Below are positions 27,763 to 37,227 of a DNA stretch of 64,000 nucleotides, one piece after another. The DNA is from Streptococcus mutans. Its GTDB lineage: Bacteria > Bacillota > Bacilli > Lactobacillales > Streptococcaceae. The position numbers and the translations under genes are program-made. The stretch covers positions 1,954,797-2,018,796 of the forward strand of contig NZ_AP019720.1 in NCBI RefSeq assembly GCF_006739205.1, written 5' to 3'. Below the pieces are notes generated by a model. It saw only the letters and a list, made by a program, of their open reading frames with translations, ran no database searches and was not told the origin of the DNA. How positions within the stretch are numbered: the first letter of the stretch is position 1; the number at the start of each line of letters is the position of its first letter.

Positions 27763-28707
27763 ATGAAAATTTTCAGAAACCCTCCCCTTGTTATGTCAGG
27801 ACTAACTTTGGGATTGTTTGCTCTAGGTAATTTATTAAAACTATATCATCCTTCTCTACGGCATTTACTAAGTATTATAGCGCTCTTACTCTACCTGTTT
27901 TTAATACTCAGTATTTTAAAAAATTTATCTCAAGCTTTAGAACAAATAAAGCATCCTTTAATCGCTTCTATTTTTCCGACCTTTTTTATGTCAGGTATGC
28001 TGTTGGCAGGCTATATCCAAACTTTTCCTTTTTTAGAAGATTGGGTTACTCTTATTAGCCTGACGATTTGGTGGCTCGCTTTTCTAGGCAACGCAGGACT
28101 GATTGCTTATTTTACAATTAAGTTCGTCATCCCTTTTCATTGGGAACATGTTTTTCCATCTTGGTCAGTTTTATACGTTGGAATTGCAGTAGCAACCTTA
28201 ACAGCACCCATCAGTGGACAATATATTTTGGGTCAAATCATCTTTTGGACTTGTCTCCTTTTAACTTTGCTGATTTTACCTTTGATGACTATTAAAGCCT
28301 ATTGTATTGGTTTACCTGAGACAGCAAAACCGAATATTTGCACATTTTGTGCTCCTTTGTCTCTTTTATTGGCTGGCTATTTAAAGACATTTTCTCCCGA
28401 ACAAAGCCCTAATACTAATTTTGTTTGGCTTTTGCTTTTAGCCTCCCAATTACTTTACTTTTTTGTTGTGCTTCAGCTTCCTGTACTTCTCAAAAGAGAG
28501 TTTAATCCTGGCTTTTCAGCTTTTACCTTTCCCTTTGCTATCTCTGCTACTGCTCTTCATTCAGCAGGTTCTTATCTGCATTTACAACAGCCTCTATTTC
28601 AGTTATTAGTTAAACTAGAGGAATTACTAGCTAGCATATTAGTCTTATTCATTTTATACTCTTATCTTCGATTTTTAAGTAAACAAGAAGACCTTCCTTC
28701 AAATTAA
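27763..28707 (+). CDS. TDT family (TehA/SLAC1-like) membrane transporter
   Basis: A 314-residue protein with about ten hydrophobic segments. The start MKIFRNPPLVMSGLTLGLFALGN and repeated pattern fit the tellurite-resistance/dicarboxylate (TDT) family, whose members form anion channels or exporters. The substrate is unknown. AAAGGAG precedes the ATG. It stands alone, converging with the Pip-type gene. Confidence 0.78.
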   Translation: MKIFRNPPLVMSGLTLGLFALGNLLKLYHPSLRHLLSIIALLLYLFLILSILKNLSQALEQIKHPLIASIFPTFFMSGMLLAGYIQTFPFLEDWVTLISLTIWWLAFLGNAGLIAYFTIKFVIPFHWEHVFPSWSVLYVGIAVATLTAPISGQYILGQIIFWTCLLLTLLILPLMTIKAYCIGLPETAKPNICTFCAPLSLLLAGYLKTFSPEQSPNTNFVWLLLLASQLLYFFVVLQLPVLLKREFNPGFSAFTFPFAISATALHSAGSYLHLQQPLFQLLVKLEELLASILVLFILYSYLRFLSKQEDLPSN

Positions 28708-28806
28708 AATGATATTTCATTTAAAATCTGAAAAATCTCCCAAACTCAAACCAAACATAAACTTTTTTGTGATTTTTTTTCTTAGTGTTAAAAACTTTAG
28801 TTCGAA

Positions 28807-28874
28807 ACGAAAGAAAAAGTCCTATCATCTCTGCAGTAGATATTGCCTACTATGGAGATGAAGGACTCCAATAA
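28807..28874 (-). terminator. Terminator of the Pip/YhgE gene, long imperfect hairpin
   Basis: On the minus strand, arms AGTCCTTCATCTCC and GAGATGATAGGACT enclose an inner GTAG/CTAC stem and are followed by TTTTTCTTT. Confidence 0.75.
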
Positions 28875-28899
28875 AAACAAAAGTAACAGAAAGTAATTT

Positions 28900-31410
28900 T
28901 TAGGCTACTTTGATAGACCTAATCCTCCTTCGAGCGATTAGCAATCCTAAAGCAGCAAAAGTAAGGAAAAATAAACTCAGCGCTAGTAGTTGATTACCAA
29001 TTGTACCAGCCATAGAAATGGTTTCTCGTAAACCAGAAACCGAATAACTCATTGGTAAATAAGGATTGACAACTTGGAAAAACTTACCTGTAACAGCTAA
29101 GGGATAGGTTCCTGCACTGGAACCTAATTGTAGTAAAAGTAAAATTAAGGCAGCAAAAGAGCCAAATTTATCATGCCAAGTTACCAAAGTTGTCACTAAG
29201 ACCATAAAAGTGATACTGGTAAGAATAATTAATCCTAAAGTTTTTAGTTCAAAATTAGCTGATAAACCAATAATATGAACACCAAAATAGAGAATAATAG
29301 CTCCAGTAACAGCAATCAAGCCATTGACTGCTAACTTTTGATCTATCCATTCTCGTAAGGTTTTAGCCTGCTTACCAGAAAGAGCTGCTCTAAAGATAGT
29401 ATTGGTTGAAATTGCCATTACCATTAAAGCTGCTGACATCATATAAGGAGCCATTCCAACACCATTTGTTTTGACATTATCTTTATCTGTATGCTTGATA
29501 GTGACAGGACTTGACAAAGTCTTAGCATTATCATTGTCAACTGCTACTAATGATAATTTATTTTTAGCAGTTGACAATGCTTTCGACAGTTCTCCACTAC
29601 CACTTGACAAAGTTGTCAAGCCTGCCGTTAAACTTTCTCCACCTGCAGCCAATTTGCCAGCTCCTGTCTCTATTTGATTAGCACCATTTGCTAACTGTGC
29701 AGTCCCTTTCGTTAATTGTCCAGAGTTGCTATTTAATTGATTGGCACCATTTACCAATTGACTTGTACCATCTGTTATCTGGTTATTTTTAGCGGCCAAA
29801 GTATTAGCTCCTGCATTAAGAATATCAACTGCATTAGTGTATTGGCCTACTCCTGTCATCAAGGAATTGGCGCCTGTTGAAAAAGTAGAGCCTAATTGAG
29901 CCGTACCATTAGCAAGGGCTGTGCTGACAGGGACTACTTGCGAATCAAGAGCTGTTTTTGCTTGTGTCAAACCACTTGACAAAGTTGTCAAGGAAGTTGC
30001 TGCACTAGGTAATACAGAATTAGCTGTATTTTTAATTTGAGTCAAGCTGGCTGATGGGCTTGTTGGTGTATTAGCAGTTGTTGTCTGTACAGTAGATAAG
30101 GCACTTTGAATACTTTGGACATTGTTTAGGATAGCTTGGGCTTGTGACACTGCGTTTGCATCAGCACCTGTAGTTGTTGTTGAACTACCAGTGTTGGCCA
30201 AAGCTGCAGCGATCTCTGATTGATCCTCAGCGGATAATCTTTGATAAGCACCTGTAGCTTGAACCGCAGCCAATGCATTAGACTGATTAGTTGTTGTTTG
30301 CTGGTTTGTACTTGTATTTCCTGAATTAACAATTGCTTGAGCTGCTGTTGTAATGGCAGATAGATAAGTACTAAGATCAGGACTGTTTGCAGTCGTTGCT
30401 GTCCCATTATCACTGTAATTTTGAATACTTTGATTCAAAGTTCCCAACTGATTAATCAATGAGCTAAACTGTTGAACTTGTTCTTCAGAAAGACCTGTTG
30501 CTGTTGACAGCTTAATAAGTCCTTGATTCAACTGACTACTAGCATTAACCAATTGTTGAATAGAAGTAGAACCACTCCCTAATTGCGCAACACCTCCTAG
30601 AAGCTTCTGAGATTGATTGCTCAGTTGGCTGCTGCCATTTGCTAACTGACCAACTCCATTTGTATAAGCTGTCAAACCATTGTTTAAATTATTTAAACCT
30701 GCAGAAAGCTGACCGACACCTCCCGTATAAGCTGTTAAGCCCGAATATAAGGTATTAGTCCCTTGAGCAAATGTTTGACTTGAATTTGAAAGTAAATTCA
30801 GATTATCAGTCATCACTTGACTGCCATTTTCTAACTGTTTTGAACCAACCGCTATTTTTTGACTAGCATTAGCCGCACTGCCAAGACCTGTTTTTAGGGT
30901 TGACATACTCTTAAAAAGTGATTTGGTGTAAGAACTTGTAATGTTTTTCGATACAGACTCTTTTAAAGTCTTAGCAGCAGTTTCACTCATTTTGGAGGCA
31001 ACAAAACTATGTCCTTTAGACGTTTGGTAAGGAATCGTGAGTTTTTTAGGCTCATCTGTTAAAACACTAGCTGCATTTTGAGAAAGATCTTCTGGTAAAG
31101 TGATTATCATATAGTAATCACCTTTTTCAAGTCCCTTTTGAGCTTTTTCGCTATCAACAAAATGATAATCCAAACTTTTATTATGAACCATATTATCAGT
31201 CATGTCCTTACCGATAGTCATCTTCTTTCCTTCATAAGTTGCCGTTTTATCTTTATTAACAACTGCAACAGGTAAATCAGATACTTTGCCATAAGGATCC
31301 CACATAGAACTCAAAAAAATAATATTATATAGGGCAGGGACAAGGGCTACTCCTACCATCGTAATCCAAAGCATAGGCTTTTTTAAAACCGCTTTTAATT
31401 CCGTTAACAT
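28900..31410 (-). CDS. YhgE/Pip family membrane protein (phage-infection-protein-like)
   Basis: An 836-residue protein. ATG 31410 is chosen for its AAAAGGAG site; an ATG seven codons earlier has none. One N-terminal membrane helix (MLWITMVGVALVPALYNIIF) is followed by a roughly 600-residue extracellular part. This part is full of heptad-like LxxGxxQLxxGxxxL repeats (for example QLANGANQIETGAGKLAAGG). Five or six ABC-2-type membrane segments follow at the C-terminus. Relatives include the Lactococcus phage receptor Pip and ESX-linked YueB. The extended repeats suggest a long coiled stalk. It is divergent from a TetR gene that probably represses it. Confidence 0.88.
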   Translation of the reverse strand: MLTELKAVLKKPMLWITMVGVALVPALYNIIFLSSMWDPYGKVSDLPVAVVNKDKTATYEGKKMTIGKDMTDNMVHNKSLDYHFVDSEKAQKGLEKGDYYMIITLPEDLSQNAASVLTDEPKKLTIPYQTSKGHSFVASKMSETAAKTLKESVSKNITSSYTKSLFKSMSTLKTGLGSAANASQKIAVGSKQLENGSQVMTDNLNLLSNSSQTFAQGTNTLYSGLTAYTGGVGQLSAGLNNLNNGLTAYTNGVGQLANGSSQLSNQSQKLLGGVAQLGSGSTSIQQLVNASSQLNQGLIKLSTATGLSEEQVQQFSSLINQLGTLNQSIQNYSDNGTATTANSPDLSTYLSAITTAAQAIVNSGNTSTNQQTTTNQSNALAAVQATGAYQRLSAEDQSEIAAALANTGSSTTTTGADANAVSQAQAILNNVQSIQSALSTVQTTTANTPTSPSASLTQIKNTANSVLPSAATSLTTLSSGLTQAKTALDSQVVPVSTALANGTAQLGSTFSTGANSLMTGVGQYTNAVDILNAGANTLAAKNNQITDGTSQLVNGANQLNSNSGQLTKGTAQLANGANQIETGAGKLAAGGESLTAGLTTLSSGSGELSKALSTAKNKLSLVAVDNDNAKTLSSPVTIKHTDKDNVKTNGVGMAPYMMSAALMVMAISTNTIFRAALSGKQAKTLREWIDQKLAVNGLIAVTGAIILYFGVHIIGLSANFELKTLGLIILTSITFMVLVTTLVTWHDKFGSFAALILLLLQLGSSAGTYPLAVTGKFFQVVNPYLPMSYSVSGLRETISMAGTIGNQLLALSLFFLTFAALGLLIARRRIRSIKVA

Positions 31411-31456
31411 TCTTTCTCCTTTTTTATACATTCTGTCTAAATATTTGATATAATAA

Positions 31457-31484
31457 ATTATACTAGTTATTATCTATTTGACAA
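31457..31484 (-). promoter_or_regulatory. Promoter of the Pip/YhgE gene
   Basis: Minus strand -35 TTGTCA (31484-31479), 16-base spacer, -10 TATAAT (31462-31457). The inverted repeat TGTCTAAA (31434-31441) / TTTAGACA (31500-31507) flanks the promoter region and may be bound by the adjacent TetR protein. Confidence 0.65.
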
Positions 31485-31541
31485 GATTAAAAAACTATTT
31501 TTAGACACTGTGTATAATTTTGTGCAAAAGGAGACTTTAAG

Positions 31542-32096
31542 ATGAAAAACACAAAAAAAGAAAAAACAAAGCAAGCTCTTGAAAAAGCCATGGCACATTT
31601 ATTAGAGAGAGAAAATTTTAATGATATCACAACGACTGAACTAGCAAAAGCAGCTCATATCAGTCGCAGTGGTTTTTATACTCATTATAAAGATAAATAT
31701 GAGATGATCGATATCTATCAACAAACACTTTTTAGTAAATTAGAATATATTTTTGATAAGAATTCAGCTAACCAAGAAGGCGCTATTTTAGAAGTATTTG
31801 AATTCCTTAACCGAGAGCCCTTATTTGCTGCTTTACTTTCAGAAAATGGCACTAAAGAAATTCAAGAATTTCTTAAAAATAAATTTAAAATCCTAATTAC
31901 GCAAGATTTACAATATGGTCTTTCTATTACTATTCAAAATAGCTTTCACAATAAAAAACTGACAGATGTCGAAAAAGAATATGGAACTATGTATGTTACT
32001 AACGCTTTATTTGGTGTCTGTCAAATGTGGATTGCTCGAGGAAAGATAGAAAGTCCTAGGCAAATGACCAATTTCATTATTAAAATGATGCATTAA
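31542..32096 (+). CDS. TetR/AcrR family regulator
   Basis: A 184-residue protein. The N-terminal helix-turn-helix is ITTTELAKAAHISRSGFYTHYKDKYEM (residues 27-53). The C-terminal domain resembles the TetR_C_8/DhaS-like type common in Firmicutes. AAAGGAG precedes the ATG. It is divergent from the Pip/YhgE gene, its most likely target. The ligand is unknown. Confidence 0.88.
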   Translation: MKNTKKEKTKQALEKAMAHLLERENFNDITTTELAKAAHISRSGFYTHYKDKYEMIDIYQQTLFSKLEYIFDKNSANQEGAILEVFEFLNREPLFAALLSENGTKEIQEFLKNKFKILITQDLQYGLSITIQNSFHNKKLTDVEKEYGTMYVTNALFGVCQMWIARGKIESPRQMTNFIIKMMH

Positions 32097-32123
32097 AAAA
32101 AGCCATTTGAAATGGCTTTTTGA
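32094..32123. terminator. Bidirectional terminator between tetR and rpsD
   Basis: Stem AAAAAGCCATT / AATGGCTTTTT with a TGA loop and A/T tails on both sides, between converging genes. Confidence 0.85.
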
Positions 32124-32137
32124 ATAAAATAAATGAA

Positions 32138-32749
32138 TTAAAGCATTTTGTTATAAAATTCAACGACAAGGGCTTCGTTAATTTCTGGGTTGATTTCATC
32201 ACGTTCTGGAAGACGTGTCAATGAACCTTCAAGTTTGTCAGCATCAAAGGATACGAATGCTGGACGTCCTACTACAGATTCAACAGCTTCAAGAATAGCT
32301 GGTACTTTAGCTGATTTTTCACGAACTGAAATCACTTGACCAACTTCAACGCGGTATGATGGAATATCAACACGTTTACCATCAACAAGAATATGACCGT
32401 GATTTACAAATTGACGAGCTTGACGACGAGTCGTTGCTAAACCAAGACGGTAAACAACATTGTCAAGACGGCGTTCAAGAAGAAGCATAAAGTTGTAACC
32501 AAGGATTCCACCTTTAATTTTAGTTGCTTGAACAAAGAGATTACGGAATTGTTTTTCACCAAGTCCATATGAGAAACGAAGCTTTTGTTTCTCAGCTAAT
32601 TGCAAACCATATTCTGAAAGTTTGCTGCGGTTGTTTGGTCCATGTTGACCTGGCACGTAGTTACGACGTGCTAATTCTTTACCTGTGCCTGTAAGAGACA
32701 AGCCAAGGCGACGTGATTTTTTCCATGATGGTCCTGTATAACGTGACAT
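32138..32749 (-). CDS. rpsD: 30S ribosomal protein S4
   Basis: A 203-residue primary rRNA-binding protein, also a translational autoregulator in many bacteria. ATG 32749 is chosen because GGAGGACATGAT lies upstream and [19 protein letters not shown] is the family N-terminus. The S4 RNA-binding domain is [37 protein letters not shown] (about 92-128). The zinc cysteines of some S4 proteins are absent. The long leader suggests feedback control by S4. Confidence 0.97.
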   Translation of the reverse strand: MSRYTGPSWKKSRRLGLSLTGTGKELARRNYVPGQHGPNNRSKLSEYGLQLAEKQKLRFSYGLGEKQFRNLFVQATKIKGGILGYNFMLLLERRLDNVVYRLGLATTRRQARQFVNHGHILVDGKRVDIPSYRVEVGQVISVREKSAKVPAILEAVESVVGRPAFVSFDADKLEGSLTRLPERDEINPEINEALVVEFYNKML

Positions 32750-32902
32750 ATCATGTCCTCCTATAAAAAATAATATAATTGAGGAAATAGTCACTTGAAG
32801 AATCCTGATTCGTGCAGATGCCCTTCGCCTAAACAGCTAAGGTTACTTTATCCTAAGACACCTGTTGACGAGCTCCATACTCTCCTGCTGCTATTTCACA
32901 CA
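32750..32902 (-). ncRNA. Structured rpsD leader, probable S4 autoregulatory element
   Basis: About 150 bases separate the promoter from rpsD. They are unusually GC-rich for this region, with several short complementary blocks (for example AGCAGCAGGAG, GGCGAAGGGCATC). Firmicute rpsD genes usually carry a leader bound by S4. I base the call on length, composition and gene identity, not on a covariance match. Confidence 0.45.
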
Positions 32903-32908
32903 AAAAGT

Positions 32909-32937
32909 ATTGTAACATAGAAAAAAGGCTTTGTAAA
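32909..32937 (-). promoter_or_regulatory. Promoter of rpsD
   Basis: Minus strand -35 TTTACA (32937-32932), 17-base spacer, extended -10 TGTTACAAT ending at 32909. The -35 lies in the loop of a small GGCTTT/AAAGCC hairpin followed by six T, which may terminate the upstream veg transcript. Confidence 0.7.
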
Positions 32938-33049
32938 GCCAAACTTTTCATAGGAATGTATCTCAGCTTTTTTAAGAACGAGATATACTGTGCCATACAT
33001 TATTTCTTGTTCATTTTCAAGGGCAGACATTTTATTTCATTTATTGAAA

Positions 33050-33322
33050 CTAATCAAAATAACGTATTAATGTTTTCTCAGTCAGAATATCTGAATAAGT
33101 GTATGATTCTACATAAGTATTATCAATCTCACCCGGAACAGAAGCTTTATCCTTGTATTCTACAATAAATAAAGATGAATAGACTTCAATTAAACGACCA
33201 ATTTTATTTTTTTCACGCTTACGCCCATTTTCAAGGGTCAATTCAACTTCTTGACCTTCATGAGCCTTAATATCTTCTTTTATTTTTTTCATTTTGGCAA
33301 CATCTGCAAATGCGTCACTCAT
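33050..33322 (-). CDS. veg: Veg family protein
   Basis: A 90-residue protein of the Veg family (DUF1021), small SH3-like proteins found near the origin in Firmicutes; in Bacillus Veg promotes biofilm gene expression. ATG 33322 is chosen because AGGAG lies upstream. Blocks VELTLENGRKREKNKIGRLI and YPSLFIVEYKD-like YSSLFIVEYKD are typical. It follows dnaC by 13 bases and is the last gene of the pdeA-rplI-dnaC-veg operon. Confidence 0.85.
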   Translation of the reverse strand: MSDAFADVAKMKKIKEDIKAHEGQEVELTLENGRKREKNKIGRLIEVYSSLFIVEYKDKASVPGEIDNTYVESYTYSDILTEKTLIRYFD

Positions 33323-33335
33323 TGTTTCTTTTCTC

Positions 33336-34700
33336 CTATCTCTCTTCAAATTGGGCAATACTAGAAAATTTATTATATTCTTTTTGGAACATTAATTTTA
33401 CTGTTCCTCGAGCACCAGCACGATTTTTTTCCAAGATAACCTCTATTGTATTATCTACCAATTGTTCTTGCCCTTCATCTTTATCTCCTCTATCGTAATA
33501 ATCATCACGATAAAGAAAGGCTACAATATCAGCATCTTGTTCTATAGACCCCGACTCACGGATATCAGAAAGAACAGGTCTTTTATCTTGACGCTGCTCA
33601 ACACCACGAGATAGCTGACTAAGAGCAATGACAGGAACTCCAAGTTCCTTAGCAAGAATTTTTAACTGACGCGAAATATCAGAAACTTCTTGTTGGCGAT
33701 TTTCAGGTCGTGTGCCTGTGATTAATTGCAAGTAGTCAATGACAATTAATCCTAATCCTTTCTCTAGTTCCTGATCTAATTTTCGAGCACGTGCCCTAAT
33801 CTCTGTAACCTTGATTCCCGGAGTGTCATCAATATAAATTGGTGCATCAGCTAGAGTCCCTTGCGCAAGCGTTATATTTTGCCAATCCTGTTCGGTTAAC
33901 TGACCTGTTCGTAAATTATGGGCATCAACCATTCCTTCTGAAGCCAGCATACGATCAACTAGACTTTCAGCTCCCATTTCTAGAGAAAAAATAGCAACAG
34001 GACGATTCATTTTAGTGCCAACATTTTGGGCAATATTAAGAACAAAAGCCGTCTTACCTACCGCTGGCCTAGCAGCTAAAATAATAAGTTGATCTGGGTG
34101 TAAACCTGTTGTAATCTTATCAAGATCCCGAAAACCAGTAGCCAGTCCTGTAACATCTGTTATTTGCTGAGAACGAACTTCTAAATTTTCATAATTGACA
34201 GCAAGAACATCTGAAATTTTACGAAATCCACTACGATTACTGCGCTCATTAACATCAATCAGGGCTTTTTCCGCACCTGAAATAATATCTTCAGAGTTTA
34301 TTGCGCCTTCGTAAGCTTGATTAACAGCTTCTGTCAAGCGTGAAATAATCCGCCGAAGCATAGCCTTTTCAGCTACAATTTTAGCATAATACTCAGCATT
34401 AGCACTGGTTGGCACGCTATTAACCAATTCAACCAGATAGGAAATTCCACCAATATTCTGAAGATCTCCTTGATTATCAAGAATAGCACGAACTGTTGTT
34501 GCATCAATGGCATCGTTTTGATCACTAAGACTAATCATCGCTTTAAAAATAACACGATGAGCATATTTATAAAAATCTTCAGGATCAATATATTCCCGAA
34601 CAGCAATCAATTTCTCTGGTGATATAAAAACAGAACCTAAAACAGATTGTTCCGCAATTAAATCTTGAGGCTGTACTCGTAATTCTGAGGTCTCTGGCAC
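33336..34700 (-). CDS. dnaC: Replicative DNA helicase (DnaB-type; dnaC in Firmicutes)
   Basis: Hexameric 5'-3' helicase of the replication fork. The 454 residues show an N-terminal primase-interacting domain (AEQSVLGSVFI), Walker A ARPAVGKTAF near 212, Walker B LIVIDYLQLI near 322, and the arginine-finger region RGVEQRQDKRPVLSDIRESG. It follows rplI by 20 bases in the conserved pdeA-rplI-dnaC order. AGGAGG precedes the ATG. Confidence 0.96.
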   Translation of the reverse strand: MPETSELRVQPQDLIAEQSVLGSVFISPEKLIAVREYIDPEDFYKYAHRVIFKAMISLSDQNDAIDATTVRAILDNQGDLQNIGGISYLVELVNSVPTSANAEYYAKIVAEKAMLRRIISRLTEAVNQAYEGAINSEDIISGAEKALIDVNERSNRSGFRKISDVLAVNYENLEVRSQQITDVTGLATGFRDLDKITTGLHPDQLIILAARPAVGKTAFVLNIAQNVGTKMNRPVAIFSLEMGAESLVDRMLASEGMVDAHNLRTGQLTEQDWQNITLAQGTLADAPIYIDDTPGIKVTEIRARARKLDQELEKGLGLIVIDYLQLITGTRPENRQQEVSDISRQLKILAKELGVPVIALSQLSRGVEQRQDKRPVLSDIRESGSIEQDADIVAFLYRDDYYDRGDKDEGQEQLVDNTIEVILEKNRAGARGTVKLMFQKEYNKFSSIAQFEER

Positions 34701-34720
34701 AATTTCACCTCCTAACTCAT

Positions 34721-35173
34721 TTAAGCTTCTTTAATTTGAAGTTTAATGATGCCATCAATATCTTTGTGAAGTTTTACAGGAATTTCAATTAAACCAATTG
34801 TTCGAATCGGATGATCTAATTTAATATAACGTTTATCCAGTTTGATCCCAAATTGTTTGTTCAATTCTTCAGAAATTTTTTTACTTGTAATAGAACCAAA
34901 AGTACGACCATCTGGACCAACCTTTTCACTGAATTGAACAAGCGTTGATTCTTGTTCAAGTTTAACTTTAACTGCTTTAGCCTCAGCTAAAAGTTCGGCT
35001 TGAGCTTTTTCTTCAGATTTTTGCTTTCCCTTTAACTCATTAATAGCTTGTTTTGTGGCTTCCTTAGCCAAATTTTTCTTGATTAAAAAATTCTGAGCAT
35101 AACCTGTAGAAACTTCTTTTACTTCCCCTCTCTTACCTTTACCTTTGACATCTGCTAAAAAAATAACTTTCAT
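34721..35173 (-). CDS. rplI: 50S ribosomal protein L9
   Basis: A 150-residue two-domain protein joined by a long helix. The N-terminal signature is [30 protein letters not shown], and the C-terminal block is [18 protein letters not shown]. Its ATG lies one base beyond the pdeA stop codon, so translation is likely coupled. The ribosome binding site GAAGCTTAAG lies inside the pdeA end. Confidence 0.97.
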   Translation of the reverse strand: MKVIFLADVKGKGKRGEVKEVSTGYAQNFLIKKNLAKEATKQAINELKGKQKSEEKAQAELLAEAKAVKVKLEQESTLVQFSEKVGPDGRTFGSITSKKISEELNKQFGIKLDKRYIKLDHPIRTIGLIEIPVKLHKDIDGIIKLQIKEA

Positions 35174-35174
35174 C

Positions 35175-37148
35175 TTAAGCTTCCTCGTTTCCTGTAAATT
35201 CTTCTTTGATCTTTTCTAATAAGAGTTTGCGGGCTTCTTTAACACTTGTACCTTTTAATTGACAGGCTGCTAAGTTGAAGTGGCCGCCGCCTCCCATTTC
35301 TTCCATAATCCGTTGAACATTAATTTTATTGCGACTCCGTGCAGATATACAAACTGTTCTTTCATCATTTCTAGTAATAACAAAGGTAGCCTCAATCCCA
35401 GCCATATTTAACATAGTATCAGCAGCCTTGCTAGCAATAACATTGGAATAACTGATATCATCTGCTCCTGTAGCAACAACAACATTTGGTAAAATACGAT
35501 CGCCACGTAAAATAAGTTCATTAATTAAACGGTATTCATCAAAATCAAGAGCTGAAATATTTTGAATTTCAACATTATCACTGCCAAGCGTACGTAAATA
35601 GCTGGCTACATCAAAGGTTCGGCTTGTTACACGAGTCGAGAAACTTTTTGTATCAAGCATAATCCCAGCCATAACAATACTAGCTTGAATTTTATTGAGA
35701 TGGTATTTCCCATTTTGGAACTGTAAGAGCTCTGTTACTAATTCACTAGCACTGCTTGCTCCACTCTCAATAAAGGTTAAAATAGCATTTTCTGGAAAAT
35801 CATCATCTCTTCTGTGGTGATCAATCACAATAACTTCTGTAAACTTATTGTAAAGCTCTCTTGACAACGTTAGCTGCAATTTAGAATGATCCACCATAAC
35901 AAGAAGAGAATTATCACTTACTTGTTCTATAGCCTCTTTGACTGTTAAAAGTTGAGTATGCCCATCTTCCTTTAAACGATTGACAGCTCTTGCTACATCA
36001 TGACTCATACTATCTTCATCATAGACAGCATAAGCAGCATGTTCAATGATATTGTTTGCGAAAGCCTGCATCCCAACTGAAGCTCCCAAAGCGTCCATAT
36101 CAAGATTTTTATGTCCTACAACAAAGACACTATCTACTGTTTTAATTTTATCAGAAATAGCAGTCATCATAGCGCGTGTCCTAGTACGTGAACGCTTAAT
36201 AGTTGAAACTGTTCCTCCACCAAAATAAAGCAGTTTCTTATGTTCGTCATTTTCACGGATAACAGCTTGGTCGCCACCACGGACAAGAGCAATATTCAAA
36301 TTCTTCAAAGCGATTTGTCCAATTTGACTATGATTTGCATTGCCATAAGAAATCCCCATACTTAAAGTTAAAGGAAGGTGGCGCTCTTGAGCCTCTTTTC
36401 TAAATTGTTCTAACACCTCAAATTTATCTTGAATGAGTTGATCTAAGACACTATAATCTGTAAAGAAATAAAAACGATCCATATTAACACGGCGATAGAA
36501 AATTTCCCTACTTTGAGCAAATTCAGAAATAAAATTAGCAATAAAACCATTAATTTGTGAAACATCTGCATCTGCTAAAGACTCAATCGTATCATCATAA
36601 TTATCAATAGATATAATACCAATGACAGGCTGTAAATCTAATCCTTGCCTTTGATTCTCACTTTCTCTGGATAAATTGAAAAAGTAAAAAATACCATTGT
36701 CTAAATCTATATCAACAGAATATTTATTCTCCCCAACTTCCATCGTTTGATCAACAGAACCTTCTTTTCTATTTTTAATGACACTGCTGATAAATTCACC
36801 ATCAAATTCACCATCTTCTTTCGTGAAAATTAACTCTGCAAAAGGATTAAACCACTCAATTTTATCTGTTTCAGGATCAAATTGAATAACACCTACTGGC
36901 ATCTGATCAAGCATAGTAATCAGCTTACCTTCAGTTTGGCTATTTAAGAGTTCAATCTGCTCTAATTCAGAAATTTCATAAATATTCTTTTGATAGTAAA
37001 GCAGTATGATTACAGCTGCACAGGTCAAAAAAATAATAAACATTAACAGTGGTGAATCTGGAAAAACACGCGCACTAATAGCCAAAATTCCAAACAAAAT
37101 CATTCCAATCATGATTAAATGGCTAGTGGCAAAACGAAATCTTTTCAT
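35175..37148 (-). CDS. pdeA: Cyclic-di-AMP phosphodiesterase (GdpP/PdeA family)
   Basis: Membrane-bound enzyme that hydrolyses c-di-AMP and so affects potassium, osmolyte and cell-wall homeostasis. The 657 residues contain two membrane helices (about 8-50), a PAS-like domain (about 75-160) and a degenerate GGDEF domain (about 170-300). The DHH phosphoesterase has His346, Asp350, Asp352, Asp420, DHH 443-445 and Asp499, and the DHHA1 domain has [10 protein letters not shown] (619-628). The first motif reads GHKNLDMD where the family usually has Pro before the Asp. It heads the pdeA-rplI-dnaC-veg operon. Confidence 0.94.
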   Translation of the reverse strand: MKRFRFATSHLIMIGMILFGILAISARVFPDSPLLMFIIFLTCAAVIILLYYQKNIYEISELEQIELLNSQTEGKLITMLDQMPVGVIQFDPETDKIEWFNPFAELIFTKEDGEFDGEFISSVIKNRKEGSVDQTMEVGENKYSVDIDLDNGIFYFFNLSRESENQRQGLDLQPVIGIISIDNYDDTIESLADADVSQINGFIANFISEFAQSREIFYRRVNMDRFYFFTDYSVLDQLIQDKFEVLEQFRKEAQERHLPLTLSMGISYGNANHSQIGQIALKNLNIALVRGGDQAVIRENDEHKKLLYFGGGTVSTIKRSRTRTRAMMTAISDKIKTVDSVFVVGHKNLDMDALGASVGMQAFANNIIEHAAYAVYDEDSMSHDVARAVNRLKEDGHTQLLTVKEAIEQVSDNSLLVMVDHSKLQLTLSRELYNKFTEVIVIDHHRRDDDFPENAILTFIESGASSASELVTELLQFQNGKYHLNKIQASIVMAGIMLDTKSFSTRVTSRTFDVASYLRTLGSDNVEIQNISALDFDEYRLINELILRGDRILPNVVVATGADDISYSNVIASKAADTMLNMAGIEATFVITRNDERTVCISARSRNKINVQRIMEEMGGGGHFNLAACQLKGTSVKEARKLLLEKIKEEFTGNEEA

Positions 37149-37227
37149 TATCTAAACCTCTTAAGCCCTAATTATATCATAAAACTCTTATAAAATATAG
37201 AAGGAACAAAGAGGAATTCTTTTCATT

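Noticed and set aside
28807..28874. Mobile repeat (BOX/RUP-like) in the TDT-Pip gap
   Set aside because: The hairpin is positioned with a T tract directly after the Pip gene and is adequately explained as its terminator; no second copy was seen here.
29600..30900. Repetitive DNA suggestive of a tandem repeat element
   Set aside because: The periodicity follows the codons of the Pip/YhgE stalk repeats and does not extend outside the gene.
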